Source: a virus. Taken from it: a stretch of DNA of 64,000 bases. This document shows, in pieces, positions 16,335 through 25,200 of the stretch (positions are counted from its first letter, which is position 1; every line of letters starts with the position of its first letter). Under the pieces are notes generated by a model. That model made no database searches and was not told the origin of the DNA. It worked only from the letters and a program-made list of their open reading frames with translations. The stretch lies in the IMG/VR virus record IMGVR_UViG_3300028115_001312, positions 1-64,000 of that record. One strand, written 5' to 3'. A program made the position numbers and the translations under genes.

Positions 16335-17254
16335 TTAATCTGACTTAATTCTACTAATGTTGCAGATAAGTTTATTTCCTGATCTGCAACCATTGGAATG
16401 TTTCTTAGACCTTTTGCAATAATTAGTATTGCAGCATCCTGTTGTTCTTGTGTCTCTCCCCACAGTTGCAAATTGTCATACATCCATCTAAACAGTTCAT
16501 CCATTTCTTCTGGACGCACCTGACTACATAACATTTTACGAGCTTCTAATATTTTGCCTTGCTTGAACAAATCAACTACTGCAAGTTTATAATCAGCAGT
16601 CGCACTGTCTCCCTCGTTTGGCTTTATAAGTTTACCATCAACAGTATTCATTTGACATAAGTTCAAGCATTTACGTAAGTCAGGATACGTTGCTTTTACA
16701 TAACTGTCCAGTGTATCAATATCTATCTCAACACCTTCTTCAACACATACTGTTGCAATTCTCGCAGTAAACTCTGTGTGATCAATCTTTTCAATATGAA
16801 AGCCTTGACACCTGCTATGGAGTGCAGGTATTATTTTATTAGGGTAATTACAAGTTAGTATAAATCTACTGCTACTTGCATATGTCTCCATAACACCACG
16901 TAATGCCGCCTGACCATTAGGTGATATATAATCTGCTTCATCTAATAGTACAACTTTAAATTCACCAAAAGGCATTGTTTGTACAAAGTTTGTAATTTTA
17001 TCTCTTACATTTTCAACACTATTTTCACGACTAGCATTTATTTCCAGTACATCATATTCATCTATATCTAGCATGTTTATTAAAACTTTTGCTAGTGTAG
17101 TTTTACCTGTACCAGGTGCACCACTAAACAATAAATGAGGTATTGCCTTACTATCTACCCAACCTTGTACTTGTTTACGTTGTGCATCATCTCTGAACAC
17201 ATAGTCAGCAATAGTTTTAGGGCGATACTTTTCAGTCCATAGTTCTTTCATCAT
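16331..17254 (-). CDS. 44: Sliding-clamp loader large subunit (T4 gp44-like)
   Basis: The 307-residue AAA+ protein begins WTEKYRPKTIADYVF, the RFC-box sequence of clamp loaders. It has Walker A FSGAPGTGKTTLA (residues 43-55), Walker B VVLLDEADYI, and the SRC arginine-finger motif in LHSRCQGF. It loads the sliding clamp at primer-template junctions with the gp62 partner, which is not obvious here. A sigma70-type promoter TTGACC-N17-TATAAT lies directly upstream, in keeping with early or middle expression. Confidence 0.92.
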   Translation of the reverse strand: MMKELWTEKYRPKTIADYVFRDDAQRKQVQGWVDSKAIPHLLFSGAPGTGKTTLAKVLINMLDIDEYDVLEINASRENSVENVRDKITNFVQTMPFGEFKVVLLDEADYISPNGQAALRGVMETYASSSRFILTCNYPNKIIPALHSRCQGFHIEKIDHTEFTARIATVCVEEGVEIDIDTLDSYVKATYPDLRKCLNLCQMNTVDGKLIKPNEGDSATADYKLAVVDLFKQGKILEARKMLCSQVRPEEMDELFRWMYDNLQLWGETQEQQDAAILIIAKGLRNIPMVADQEINLSATLVELSQIN

Positions 17255-17260
17255 ATACCT

Positions 17261-17289
17261 ATTATATTATATTTTTTCGTAAAGGTCAA
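17261..17289 (-). promoter_or_regulatory. Sigma70-type promoter for the clamp loader
   Basis: Minus-strand TTGACC (17284-17289), 17-nt spacer and TATAAT (17261-17266), overlapping the end of the 179-residue gene upstream. Confidence 0.6.
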
Positions 17290-17806
17290 AATCTTCTTTG
17301 TATAAAGATTCAACACCAGACTCTTCAATGAATAGTGTTATCAGTGCAATTAGTTCTGGATCAGCATTTTCTGGATATAGTTCAAATTTTTCATATCCAT
17401 TTTTTACTGCCCAATTGCTAAAGTCATCTAATTTTATAAACTTCCAATTGATATTCTTATAACGTTCACTTGCACTAGTTTGTGTTTGTAGATGCACTGG
17501 ATTTATATTATACCAATCTTTAGGTTCATCTTCCAGTGTTTCAGTCATTAGTTCTTCAGTATCATTCCATTCAGATAATAGTTCTTTACCATGTGCAGTT
17601 GCAAATCTTTTTGTTACTGTTTGTATCTGTTTAGGTAATCTACCATTAGGATTTCGTACAAGATAAATTGCATCTGCATTTTCAATTTTTTTAACATCTG
17701 CATCACCTAATTGTACAAAGCCATTTGCTTCACCCCAATTAATGATACTTCTTCTAGCACATTTAGGACTAGTCCCTATCAGATGTGTTCCGTTCCATAT
17801 TACCAT
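17267..17806 (-). CDS. Uncharacterised 179-residue protein
   Basis: The N-terminal half (about 1-75) looks like an alpha/beta domain (IWNGTHLIGTSPKCARRSI, then AIYLVRNPNG). The rest is acidic and aromatic. A nucleotide-binding or sulfotransferase-like fold is possible but not supported by a definite motif. It overlaps the 59-residue coiled-coil gene upstream by 38 nt. Confidence 0.65.
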   Translation of the reverse strand: MVIWNGTHLIGTSPKCARRSIINWGEANGFVQLGDADVKKIENADAIYLVRNPNGRLPKQIQTVTKRFATAHGKELLSEWNDTEELMTETLEDEPKDWYNINPVHLQTQTSASERYKNINWKFIKLDDFSNWAVKNGYEKFELYPENADPELIALITLFIEESGVESLYKEDFDLYEKI

Positions 17807-17948
17807 TTGTTAATTCTGCAATACGCCTATATAAACTATAAACTTGATCTTGCAGTTCCTTTACGTCATGTCTTAATAATCGATTTTCTTCTTGCATTGC
17901 TAAAGAATGTTTACGCCATTCTTCTGCTTTTGTCATCAAGTGGTTCAT
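17769..17948 (-). CDS. 59-residue coiled-coil protein
   Basis: ATG at 17948 directly follows the groES-like stop (TAAATG, as between dnaJ and the Clp gene). The product is highly helical with heptad-like spacing through about residue 48 (MQEENRLLRHDVKELQDQV). Function unknown. The short size and junction suggest translation coupled to the co-chaperonin. Confidence 0.55.
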   Translation of the reverse strand: MNHLMTKAEEWRKHSLAMQEENRLLRHDVKELQDQVYSLYRRIAELTNGNMERNTSDRD

Positions 17949-18332
17949 TTATACCTCCAGTTTTCCTACACTAACTTTACCTTGATACTCTTGTGTTTGG
18001 TGACCAGCACTTGCTTTATAGATGCTTTGTGGTTCTTCGTCTTGTATACCTAACACATCATTTGGATCCACTGTTCTAACAGTTTCACCATTTAGTTCAA
18101 ACCCACGACTCCAACGTCCATGAGCAACTAATACGTATTGTCCTACACTAACATCTTGTTGTTCAGGTCCAATTGCAATTACTTTACCCCAACGAGGATG
18201 AATACCGCCTGACTTCCCGTCATCACTTAATATAATGATTCCGCCTTCAGTACGTTGTTCACCAAATTCCATGTTGTTTACAAGTATTCCATCTCTAAGA
18301 GGCTTAAATGTACCTGTAGTTTTTGTTATCAT
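17949..18332 (-). CDS. GroES-like co-chaperonin (gp31-type)
   Basis: The 127-residue protein aligns by eye with chaperonin-10: FKPLRDGILVNN at the start, EGGIIILSDDGK as the mobile loop region, WGKVIAIGPEQQ and VLVAHG as core strands. It exceeds the 95-100 residues of GroES through a C-terminal tail. T4 gp31 and related proteins replace GroES as cap on GroEL to fold the phage capsid protein, and that is the likely role here. Confidence 0.85.
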   Translation of the reverse strand: MITKTTGTFKPLRDGILVNNMEFGEQRTEGGIIILSDDGKSGGIHPRWGKVIAIGPEQQDVSVGQYVLVAHGRWSRGFELNGETVRTVDPNDVLGIQDEEPQSIYKASAGHQTQEYQGKVSVGKLEV

Positions 18333-18341
18333 TAATTACTC

Positions 18342-18548
18342 CTAGTTCTTATTGTGTGGTGGCATTTTTGTTTCTATAAACCAAACATGCTTACGTAATC
18401 CAGGATGATACTTTTTCATTCTTAGTTTTTTACCTTCACGTATCATACTAATACTTTTACGATGAATAAAATGATGAGTTGCATTGTCTCTAGTCTCACC
18501 TTCTGGAACCATCCATGCTTTACTGTCTTTATTCTTTTTTACTGCCAT
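18342..18548 (-). CDS. Ribosomal protein bL33-like
   Basis: This 68-residue basic protein shares the core of alphaproteobacterial bL33: KKLRMKKYHPGLRKHVWFIET corresponds to KLxxxKYDPVVRKHVxFKEAK, preceded by a strand HHFIHRKS at the FYVTKKN position. The cysteine-pair motif of zinc-type L33 is absent, as in many Gram-negative forms. An N-terminal extension of about 20 residues is unusual. It may replace host L33 at the E site. A bS21 gene at 59 kb makes two ribosomal proteins in one window. Confidence 0.7.
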   Translation of the reverse strand: MAVKKNKDSKAWMVPEGETRDNATHHFIHRKSISMIREGKKLRMKKYHPGLRKHVWFIETKMPPHNKN

Positions 18549-19123
18549 TATATCCTCTTTACACCTGGGGTGTTAAGTGTTTTTGTAGTTTGTGATTCTT
18601 GTACTTTATTATCTACCTCTTTAGCCGCCGCCACTGCTGCAGCTAGTCCGCCTGAGGGTACTTTAGTTTTTGAAGTATTATCTATTACTCTATCAGGATT
18701 GTTTTCTACCATTTGTCCTACGTTTGTTCCTTGAACTGTTGGAGTAGGTTCTTCAACTGGTGTTGGAGTAGGTTGTACTGGAGGAGGTGGTGGTGGAGGA
18801 GTAGGAACTGTTGGTTGTATAGGAGCAGGTTCTGTTTTTACAGTTTGTGGCGGAGTCCAATCTTGCCAATCATCGTCAGCAGTAATACCTGTTCCTTCTG
18901 GAATGGCACTATCACTTGGCACCATAGTATTTAATTCATTGTATTCTCGCATAATTTGTTCACGACTCTTTACAATGTTGCCTGCAGGATCTATTTCGTC
19001 ACCACGTGCATTTACATTCATATTTCCTATTGCAGGAGCAGTTTCGTTTGCAAGTAATAATGCACCAAAGTCTACACTCTTGCCACTTGATGTTCTATAT
19101 GTTCTACCCGGCTTTCTTGCCAT
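18548..19123 (-). CDS. Proline-rich uncharacterised protein
   Basis: The 191-residue protein has a basic start (MARKPGRTYRTSSGKSVDFG), a glycine/asparagine middle, and a proline-rich linker (about residues 92-130) with runs of prolines and PTP repeats, then an alanine-rich tail. No domain recognised. It looks like a virion-associated or scaffold-type linker protein. It has a consensus sigma70-type promoter. Confidence 0.65.
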   Translation of the reverse strand: MARKPGRTYRTSSGKSVDFGALLLANETAPAIGNMNVNARGDEIDPAGNIVKSREQIMREYNELNTMVPSDSAIPEGTGITADDDWQDWTPPQTVKTEPAPIQPTVPTPPPPPPPVQPTPTPVEEPTPTVQGTNVGQMVENNPDRVIDNTSKTKVPSGGLAAAVAAAKEVDNKVQESQTTKTLNTPGVKRI

Positions 19124-19148
19124 TTTAGTCTCCTAATTATATACGTAT

Positions 19149-19177
19149 ATTATATACTTATCTTAAAAATTCGTCAA
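19149..19177 (-). promoter_or_regulatory. Sigma70-type promoter
   Basis: Minus-strand TTGACG (19172-19177), 17-nt spacer, TATAAT (19149-19154), inside the 3' end of the DnaE-like gene and upstream of the proline-rich gene. Confidence 0.6.
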
Positions 19178-19673
19178 CATCTAAATCATAATAAATGCTA
19201 TCTATTTTATGAACACCTATTAGATAAAGCACGTAACTTGCTACACTTGATCCTCTGCCTACACCCCAGACAACGTCATTATCTCTCATTGTGTCCACTA
19301 GATATACCAAAAAGCATAATAATTTAAACATATCTCTTTGTTGATAAAGTAATAGCTCTTTGCCTACACGTTGTAGCTCTACGTCAGTTTTACACAAATC
19401 CAATAGATATTTTGCAATATCTAAATTTTTGTATTTGTCAGGCATGTTCCAATCGTCTTGATTTTGTTTATGGAACCGTTGTACATCTATATCTAACTCG
19501 CCCAATTGTTTAAGCATAGTATTATAGTGTAGTTTATTACAGGCGTTATTAAACTTAGATACGTCTTGTAAACATAGATTACTAATATCTAGTTGAGGAT
19601 TTGCATATAGCATCTCAACTGCTTGATCTTCATCTAATATTTGTCTTGAATAGTTATCAAGCATTATTGTCAT
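19158..19673 (-). CDS. Fragment-sized DNA polymerase III alpha (DnaE-type) palm-like protein
   Basis: The C-terminal half contains GVGRGSSVASYVLYLIGV followed by a DEFLR end. This corresponds to the family C polymerase block GRGSAAGSLVAYLLGI...FERFL. Full DnaE is over 1,100 residues, so this 171-residue protein has only part of the palm. The first 100 residues are helical and leucine-rich. The catalytic aspartate triplet is not visible. It may be a non-catalytic module acting with the phage polymerase or host Pol III. It overlaps the upstream gene by 17 nt. Confidence 0.65.
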   Translation of the reverse strand: MTIMLDNYSRQILDEDQAVEMLYANPQLDISNLCLQDVSKFNNACNKLHYNTMLKQLGELDIDVQRFHKQNQDDWNMPDKYKNLDIAKYLLDLCKTDVELQRVGKELLLYQQRDMFKLLCFLVYLVDTMRDNDVVWGVGRGSSVASYVLYLIGVHKIDSIYYDLDVDEFLR

Positions 19674-20295
19674 TGTCTTTATCAGGTGGCTTCTTTTTGT
19701 ATTGTTTTAAATCTATTACTTTACCTTCAACTAAGTCTACACTCTTTTCATACTTAATGTCAATATCTGAATCTTCCCAACTTTGTTCAACTAGTTTAAG
19801 TCCTTCTTGTAATAGTAATACCTGAGGATGGGGTTTGTACCAATGTGTGATAATGTCAAGAGCTTCTTCATTATCTTTAAATAACTCATGAAGCACTTGT
19901 CCTCCTCCATCCTGATCACCAAAATTATGGCTTACTGTTCTACTTTGTAGACTATTGACTGTAATACTCTCTATAAAAAGTACTTCTTCACAAATTGCAG
20001 TAAGTTTAGTATACAAACACATTGCTACCATATGGTCCCAGGGTTCGTCTGGAAAAACATGAACCTGTGCTCTAAGTGGAATGTTGTTAAGTAGTTGTAA
20101 ATTTTTATATGAAACAAAAATACTGTTCTCTAAAACATCAAAAATATAGTATTGTATACGTTCTACTGCTTTTGTAAAAAAATCTTTGTCTTTTTGTCCA
20201 TTAGGATGAGCTTTAATTTCTATATTCCATGTATTAGGAAGTAAATAATCCTCTAGTACACAAGTACTGTTGAAAGTTTCTTTTATTATTATCAT
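19657..20295 (-). CDS. Uncharacterised 212-residue protein
   Basis: A soluble alpha/beta protein, with a charged C-terminal tail containing KKKPPDKDNDNN. No known motif. It overlaps the DnaE-like gene downstream and follows the 81-residue gene after 3 nt, so it probably belongs to a replication-linked cluster. Confidence 0.65.
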   Translation of the reverse strand: MIIIKETFNSTCVLEDYLLPNTWNIEIKAHPNGQKDKDFFTKAVERIQYYIFDVLENSIFVSYKNLQLLNNIPLRAQVHVFPDEPWDHMVAMCLYTKLTAICEEVLFIESITVNSLQSRTVSHNFGDQDGGGQVLHELFKDNEEALDIITHWYKPHPQVLLLQEGLKLVEQSWEDSDIDIKYEKSVDLVEGKVIDLKQYKKKPPDKDNDNNA

Positions 20296-20298
20296 TGA

Positions 20299-20544
20299 TT
20301 ATACATCGATTAACGAGTCCCAGTCTTTGCCTTTGTTATCTTTATTGTTTAATTTTTCGTATCTTTCGTGTTCTCTACGTTGTTGTTCTGCTTTGTAATC
20401 ATCTAACATCATATGTATTTGATTTACAACATGTCCATGGCCACTAGTATGTGCCCATACTAAACGTTTGTTTAGTTCATTTATCTTCTTTGTTAAATCA
20501 CTGTCTGATAATTCAAAAACATTAGGAGTTAGTGGATGGTTCAC
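20299..20544 (-). CDS. Uncharacterised 81-residue helical protein, GTG start
   Basis: The GTG start at 20544 overlaps the stop of the preceding micro-gene as ATGTGA, which supports coupling. The product is helical and charged, with TSGHGHVVNQIHMMLDDYKA in the middle. Function unknown. Confidence 0.6.
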   Translation of the reverse strand: MNHPLTPNVFELSDSDLTKKINELNKRLVWAHTSGHGHVVNQIHMMLDDYKAEQQRREHERYEKLNNKDNKGKDWDSLIDV

Positions 20545-20714
20545 ATTTCACCTACCCTTCTTTTTTCACAATACATTAAAAAAGATCTCCAATTCCAATA
20601 TAATAAAAATGCACCAAATAAACTTAATACTGTAGGACTTAGTGTAATCTTAAGACTTATATACATTAATAATGCAAATATTCCACAAACCCAATGATCT
20701 TTTGTTGTAAGCAA
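20541..20714 (-). CDS. 57-residue membrane protein, TTG start
   Basis: An open frame from TTG 20714, seven bases after the Bax-inhibitor gene stop, encodes two hydrophobic stretches (about residues 8-22 and 25-42) and ends KRRVGEM-stop, with TGA overlapping the next GTG start. The tight junctions on both sides support a real gene. Confidence 0.5.
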   Translation of the reverse strand: MLTTKDHWVCGIFALLMYISLKITLSPTVLSLFGAFLLYWNWRSFLMYCEKRRVGEM

Positions 20715-20717
20715 ATA

Positions 20718-21401
20718 CTATTCTCTATTTCCTAGTAGTGCTAATAACATTTGGAATAAGTTGATAAAATTAAGATATAAACTTAATGCAAACTGTACTC
20801 CGTATCTTTCATCGCCACCACATTCGTTATAAATTTGTTTAGCTCTTTGTGTGTCCCAGGCAGTCAAACCTGTAAATATAAGTACACCAATAATACTAAT
20901 TGCAAAATGTAATCCACTGCTTGCTAAGAAGATATTTACAATACTAGCAATTATTATTCCAATTAGTCCTATTATTAAAAAACTACCCATTGAAGTTAGA
21001 TCTTTTTTAGTACTATATCCATATATACTTGCACCAGCAAAAGTTGCACTTGTAATGAAGAAAACTTGAACTAAACTATAGGCAGTATAAACTGCAAATA
21101 ATGCACTTAATCCTATACCCATTACGGCAGTAAATGCATAGTAAAAGTTCTTTGTAGTAGATAGTTCCCAATTACGTCCTGCAAAACTATACCAAAAAAT
21201 CATACCCAATGGTGCTAACATTACTACCCATGCTAGTGGACCACTCATTAATGAGTATACTAATCCTGTTGCATAAACAAAATAAGCAACAACACCACTT
21301 ACTGCTAATCCCATAGCAGTGTGGTTAAACATATTCAACATAAATTTACGTAAACCTTCATCATACTGATAACTAGTTGTCGCATATGCTGATCTATTCA
21401 T
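20718..21401 (-). CDS. Bax inhibitor-1/YccA family membrane protein
   Basis: A 227-residue protein with seven hydrophobic segments, starting FMLNMFNHTAMGLAVSGVV and closing with FINLFQMLLALLGN, both typical of bacterial BI-1/YccA (UPF0005) proteins. The bacterial YccA relative inhibits the FtsH protease. A phage copy could protect membrane proteins or alter ion flux. The start overlaps the MazG stop (TAATG). The function is inference from the family. Confidence 0.85.
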   Translation of the reverse strand: MNRSAYATTSYQYDEGLRKFMLNMFNHTAMGLAVSGVVAYFVYATGLVYSLMSGPLAWVVMLAPLGMIFWYSFAGRNWELSTTKNFYYAFTAVMGIGLSALFAVYTAYSLVQVFFITSATFAGASIYGYSTKKDLTSMGSFLIIGLIGIIIASIVNIFLASSGLHFAISIIGVLIFTGLTAWDTQRAKQIYNECGGDERYGVQFALSLYLNFINLFQMLLALLGNRE

Positions 21402-21808
21402 TATAAATCTCCGTCTTTTCTATTCTCACTATAGAAAGCATCAAAACTACCACCTGGGTAACGTGCTTCTAACTTTTTAACATTTTCTGCTATTACTTCG
21501 TTTGGATCAAGATTCAATGCACGGCATGAATTTATCCAATACCACATAATATCACCTAGTTCTCTTTTAGCATGATACTGTGTTTCTTCGTTAAGTGGTT
21601 TGCCTTGAAATATACACTTCTTTACAATTTCCATAAACTCACCACCTTCTGCACTGATACCTACTGCACCAGTCAGTAGTAAACTTACATTTACACCACT
21701 GTCTTCAAGATTGTCTACCGCAGTTTTCATGTCACCCACATTGTTGGATTCAGCACTTGTAACTGCTTGTACGAATTCTTTGTATTTGTTTAAATCGATT
21801 TGTTTCAT
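21401..21808 (-). CDS. MazG-like nucleoside triphosphate pyrophosphohydrolase
   Basis: The 135-residue protein has the all-alpha NTP pyrophosphatase acid motif: EGGEFMEIVKK (E-x-x-E), then KRELGDIMWY (E-x-x-D), ending NVKKLEARYPGGSFD, which is typical of phage MazG-like proteins. The family hydrolyses NTPs, dNTPs or ppGpp analogues and is found in many marine phages. A sigma70-type promoter TTGACT-N16-TATAAT is upstream. Confidence 0.85.
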   Translation of the reverse strand: MKQIDLNKYKEFVQAVTSAESNNVGDMKTAVDNLEDSGVNVSLLLTGAVGISAEGGEFMEIVKKCIFQGKPLNEETQYHAKRELGDIMWYWINSCRALNLDPNEVIAENVKKLEARYPGGSFDAFYSENRKDGDL

Positions 21809-21832
21809 TTATACCTCTAATAATAAGTTTAT

Positions 21833-21860
21833 ATTATAGCAGATATAATTTAATAGTCAA
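21833..21860 (-). promoter_or_regulatory. Sigma70-type promoter for mazG
   Basis: Minus-strand TTGACT (21855-21860), 16-nt spacer, TATAAT (21833-21838). Confidence 0.6.
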
Positions 21861-21863
21861 CTG

Positions 21864-22592
21864 TTAAATTGCTTGTAGAACTAATTTTTTCCAAATAACT
21901 GTAGAACCATCATATGTACCTGTACAAACATACAAGTTTGTAGCATCTGCGGCAATATCACCTGCAGCATCACCAGCTTGGCCTGCAGCAGTTGCAGTTC
22001 TAACTTCTATGGCTCTATTGTTTCTGAGGCAATCTATTACTGCAATACTTGTACCTGCATCATCAGTTACAAATTCAAATATATGAACACCTGTTCTATC
22101 CGGAGTAATTACACGAGCACCATTTGAACCAATTAATTGATCTTGTCCTATATCTACTGCACTTGGTAATGTAATAGTATGAGCTACACTTGCCACGTTT
22201 ATTTCAACTCTAAGTGTACCAACTTTTCCTGAAGCAGGAAAGTTACTAAATGCTAGAGTGACACTACCACTAGTTGTAAGTGTTTGGTACGGGCCTGCAC
22301 TAAAATCAAATGTTTGAGTACCTGAAACTGTGCCTTTAGCAATACGTGTTTCGCTTATGTCTTTAAGTTCAAAATCTTCAAGCACTGCACCTGCACCGTC
22401 GTTGCTTAGTGAGTCTCCACTTAACGCACTCTTTAGTACTGCTTTTGCTTCTAAGTCTGTTATCTCTGATTTAGCAGTATCAAGTGCAGTTTTTAAATTT
22501 GTAAAATTATCACGAAAGCCTTGACTATCGTTGTCCTGTCCTGCTACTGGATATGCTGTATCAATACCTGTTGTTACAATTGAACTTGCCAT
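21864..22592 (-). CDS. Fibre/structural protein
   Basis: The 242-residue protein starts with a module (PVAGQDNDSQGFRDNFTNLK) like the N-terminal parts of the two fibre genes at 26-29.6 kb. A short coiled coil and a beta-rich, glycine/alanine-rich body follow, ending in a receptor-type domain. Small fibre proteins of marine T4-like phages have this layout. It has a GATAAATA late-promoter-like site upstream, consistent with late expression. Confidence 0.75.
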   Translation of the reverse strand: MASSIVTTGIDTAYPVAGQDNDSQGFRDNFTNLKTALDTAKSEITDLEAKAVLKSALSGDSLSNDGAGAVLEDFELKDISETRIAKGTVSGTQTFDFSAGPYQTLTTSGSVTLAFSNFPASGKVGTLRVEINVASVAHTITLPSAVDIGQDQLIGSNGARVITPDRTGVHIFEFVTDDAGTSIAVIDCLRNNRAIEVRTATAAGQAGDAAGDIAADATNLYVCTGTYDGSTVIWKKLVLQAI

Positions 22593-22625
22593 TATCTTTT
22601 TTCTCCGTCTTGGAAATTATGTATA

Positions 22626-22633
22626 TATTTATC
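22626..22633 (-). promoter_or_regulatory. Late-promoter-like GATAAATA
   Basis: Minus-strand GATAAATA, upstream of the fibre gene at 22592 and overlapping the last codons of the Ig-like fibre gene. Confidence 0.45.
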
Positions 22634-25169
22634 TTTCAGTATAAGGCAACCTATCAAAAACTCCAACTTGTGGAAACTTGATATATAAATCGCCTTCATC
22701 TTTGTCTGTATACGTATCTATTGTTGCAAAAAATCTTGTACCATCACCATCAAATGAAGTTACTGTTGTAGTTACATCAAAACTAGTTTCAGAAGTAGAA
22801 GTAAACATATTAGAAGTTTTATCAAAATTTTTGGATAAGTTATTATCTAATATAAATCTATCTATTTCAAAACTTATCTTTTTAATGTCTAAATTATCAT
22901 TTTTAATTCGTTCTTCTAACCTGTATTTTATTTTATCTGCAGTCCCTGGTTTACAATATACAACAGGTGCTGCCAATGTCCAACCTAAAACTGTATCGTC
23001 AGTCTGTTTATCCTGCATCCAATTTGGAAGAACTTTACGTTCTAATATTTGATGACCTATTCCTGTTCCTAATCTGCTTCTCATATTTTCTATACTATTA
23101 GGATAAGCAAAGTACATATTGTCCTGAGATGCAAGATATTGACTATGACTGACATCAGGCATTGTTTCACTTACATGAAATGGATTTGTCCAGGTAGTTG
23201 CACTACGTAGATCCTGTCTTAACGCAGGACTATCACTAAGTCCTGTAGTTGGATTTACCCCTTGCATATTATCTACTAATTCTATATATACTATTTCATA
23301 TTTTACAGTATCATCTGAATTAAGTGCTCTTGCAGTTTTAAACCCTCCAAAACGTAATGTATTATTGTAAAAGTTTCTATTCATTGCACTTATATAATCT
23401 GTTTCATTACTAGGAGTAAGTCCTGTAATTATTAATGATCTTATATCTGTTTGTACACCAAAAGCATAATCACTTATTCTGTAAATATCTTGTGTAGGGA
23501 TATCATCACTATTTTGTATTATACTCTCATAAATTTCTCTTTGTGATTGGCTAGGCAATGCTAGTGCATATACACTATCATAAGGCCTATCTGTATCTGC
23601 AGTAAGTGTAATTGTAAACTTTTTATATGTATCTACACTACCATCAGTACTGAATACTCTTGCTACAAAACTATAAACAGATTCAAATGTTGTTTCGTTT
23701 GTGTATAGATCTTCTAAATCAAAAGTAGTTGTACCTGTATCGAACATTAATGTTTCGAAACTTACTCTACCTACTATAAATCCATCACTGTTTAATTTTA
23801 AACCCTGTGGAAGTTTGTTTGTTCCTAAACTTGCAGTACCTGTGCCTGATCCTATTCCTGTTGCAGTAAATTTTGTTCCTACTTTGTTATCAAAACTTCC
23901 TATTGCAATAAAATCTGTAGTACCGGCAGTTACTATTGTATATTCTTCACCTACTACAAAATTTCCTGCAGGTATAGTTGTAACACCACTTTTTAATTCA
24001 TATTGTACAGGTGTCCCATCACTTATTGTAGCAATTACGTCTAGTTGACTTTGCTCTCCTGTCTTTATAGTTAAGTTGTTACTAGGCCATGTAATATTAC
24101 TTACTTCTGATCCTACAACAGTAATTGTAAAACTTGTCTCGGTACTAATATATTCTGTTAAATCTCGTTTTTGTACTTTTATACCAAAGGTAAAATTTGT
24201 TTCAATAGCACTAAAACTTGGAATTGTACCTGTTAACCAGCCACTTTGACTGTTAAGAGATAGTCCTGTTGGTAATGATCCGCTTGAAAGTATATAATCA
24301 ATAGTATCGCCATCAAAGTCTTTGCCTAAAAATTGGAAATTAAAGACATTATTATCTTTGATGCGTCCTAGTCCTGTACTTTGTGTTAGTAATGCAGGAA
24401 CTCTTAAATTTGTTTCACTTGCATCTAATAATTGACTTATGTCAATGTTTGTATTTGAATCATTAATATTATCTGCAGTTACTAAGTCCATATCTGCAGT
24501 AACGGCGTTTCTACTTACTGCATATAACGTATATGTTTTGAAATCTACATCTTTGCCATCAGTAACTTGTACAGTAAATTCATAATTTTTGTTTATTGCT
24601 TTCGTTCTAAAATCCCACTCACTCATATCAAAGTTTGTATCATCAAAACCTGGTGTACCATCTATATCAGCAAAAGGATCTATATATCCGTAAATTCTGC
24701 CTGTGCTAGAAACTGTAACACCACTAGGTATTTGACCACTTTGTAATGACCAAGTTAGTGTATCTAGAGGATCTGGATCTGTAGCAGTTAGTTGTACATC
24801 TACTAACTCACCATCTAAGTATGCGCCTAAATTACTTGCAGGTGTCGAATCAATTGTGGGAGCATCCTGTCCAGTGACAGTCATCTCAAAAACACGATCT
24901 GCAACTGTGCCATCTAAACTTACTGCTCTAACAACAAATTTACTAGTGACGTCTTTTGCTACTTCTGCTGGCACACCCTGTATATAATCATAGTTTTTAG
25001 GATTGCCTTCAATAACACCATTTGTAGTAACTCTTATACCTACAGGAAGAACGCCACTAAGGTATTTGTAACTATTTGCATTGTCTGCATTAAGTTGAAT
25101 TTGATAGAATTCGCCTTCTACTACTGTGCCCAAATCGCCTGGTGGTGTGATCCATACTGGAGCCGCCAT
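22629..25169 (-). CDS. Large fibre/adhesin with Ig- or cadherin-like repeats
   Basis: The 846-residue protein consists of at least four beta-sandwich-like repeats with the pattern PVGIRVTTNGVIEG, PSGVTVSSTGRIYG, PTGLSLNSQSGWLTG and PQGLKLNSDGFIVG. This is the putative Ig (He_PIG) type found in phage adhesins. The final 250 residues are different and may trimerise or bind receptor. It probably forms part of the tail or a head decoration. A late-promoter-like GATAAATA precedes it. Confidence 0.75.
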   Translation of the reverse strand: MAAPVWITPPGDLGTVVEGEFYQIQLNADNANSYKYLSGVLPVGIRVTTNGVIEGNPKNYDYIQGVPAEVAKDVTSKFVVRAVSLDGTVADRVFEMTVTGQDAPTIDSTPASNLGAYLDGELVDVQLTATDPDPLDTLTWSLQSGQIPSGVTVSSTGRIYGYIDPFADIDGTPGFDDTNFDMSEWDFRTKAINKNYEFTVQVTDGKDVDFKTYTLYAVSRNAVTADMDLVTADNINDSNTNIDISQLLDASETNLRVPALLTQSTGLGRIKDNNVFNFQFLGKDFDGDTIDYILSSGSLPTGLSLNSQSGWLTGTIPSFSAIETNFTFGIKVQKRDLTEYISTETSFTITVVGSEVSNITWPSNNLTIKTGEQSQLDVIATISDGTPVQYELKSGVTTIPAGNFVVGEEYTIVTAGTTDFIAIGSFDNKVGTKFTATGIGSGTGTASLGTNKLPQGLKLNSDGFIVGRVSFETLMFDTGTTTFDLEDLYTNETTFESVYSFVARVFSTDGSVDTYKKFTITLTADTDRPYDSVYALALPSQSQREIYESIIQNSDDIPTQDIYRISDYAFGVQTDIRSLIITGLTPSNETDYISAMNRNFYNNTLRFGGFKTARALNSDDTVKYEIVYIELVDNMQGVNPTTGLSDSPALRQDLRSATTWTNPFHVSETMPDVSHSQYLASQDNMYFAYPNSIENMRSRLGTGIGHQILERKVLPNWMQDKQTDDTVLGWTLAAPVVYCKPGTADKIKYRLEERIKNDNLDIKKISFEIDRFILDNNLSKNFDKTSNMFTSTSETSFDVTTTVTSFDGDGTRFFATIDTYTDKDEGDLYIKFPQVGVFDRLPYTER

Positions 25170-25192
25170 ACTATATACTCCTCGTTATACAG

Positions 25193-25200
25193 TATTTATC
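25193..25200 (-). promoter_or_regulatory. Late-promoter-like GATAAATAC
   Basis: Minus-strand GATAAATACTG lies 24-31 nt before the ATG at 25169, just after the upstream stop codon. Confidence 0.45.
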
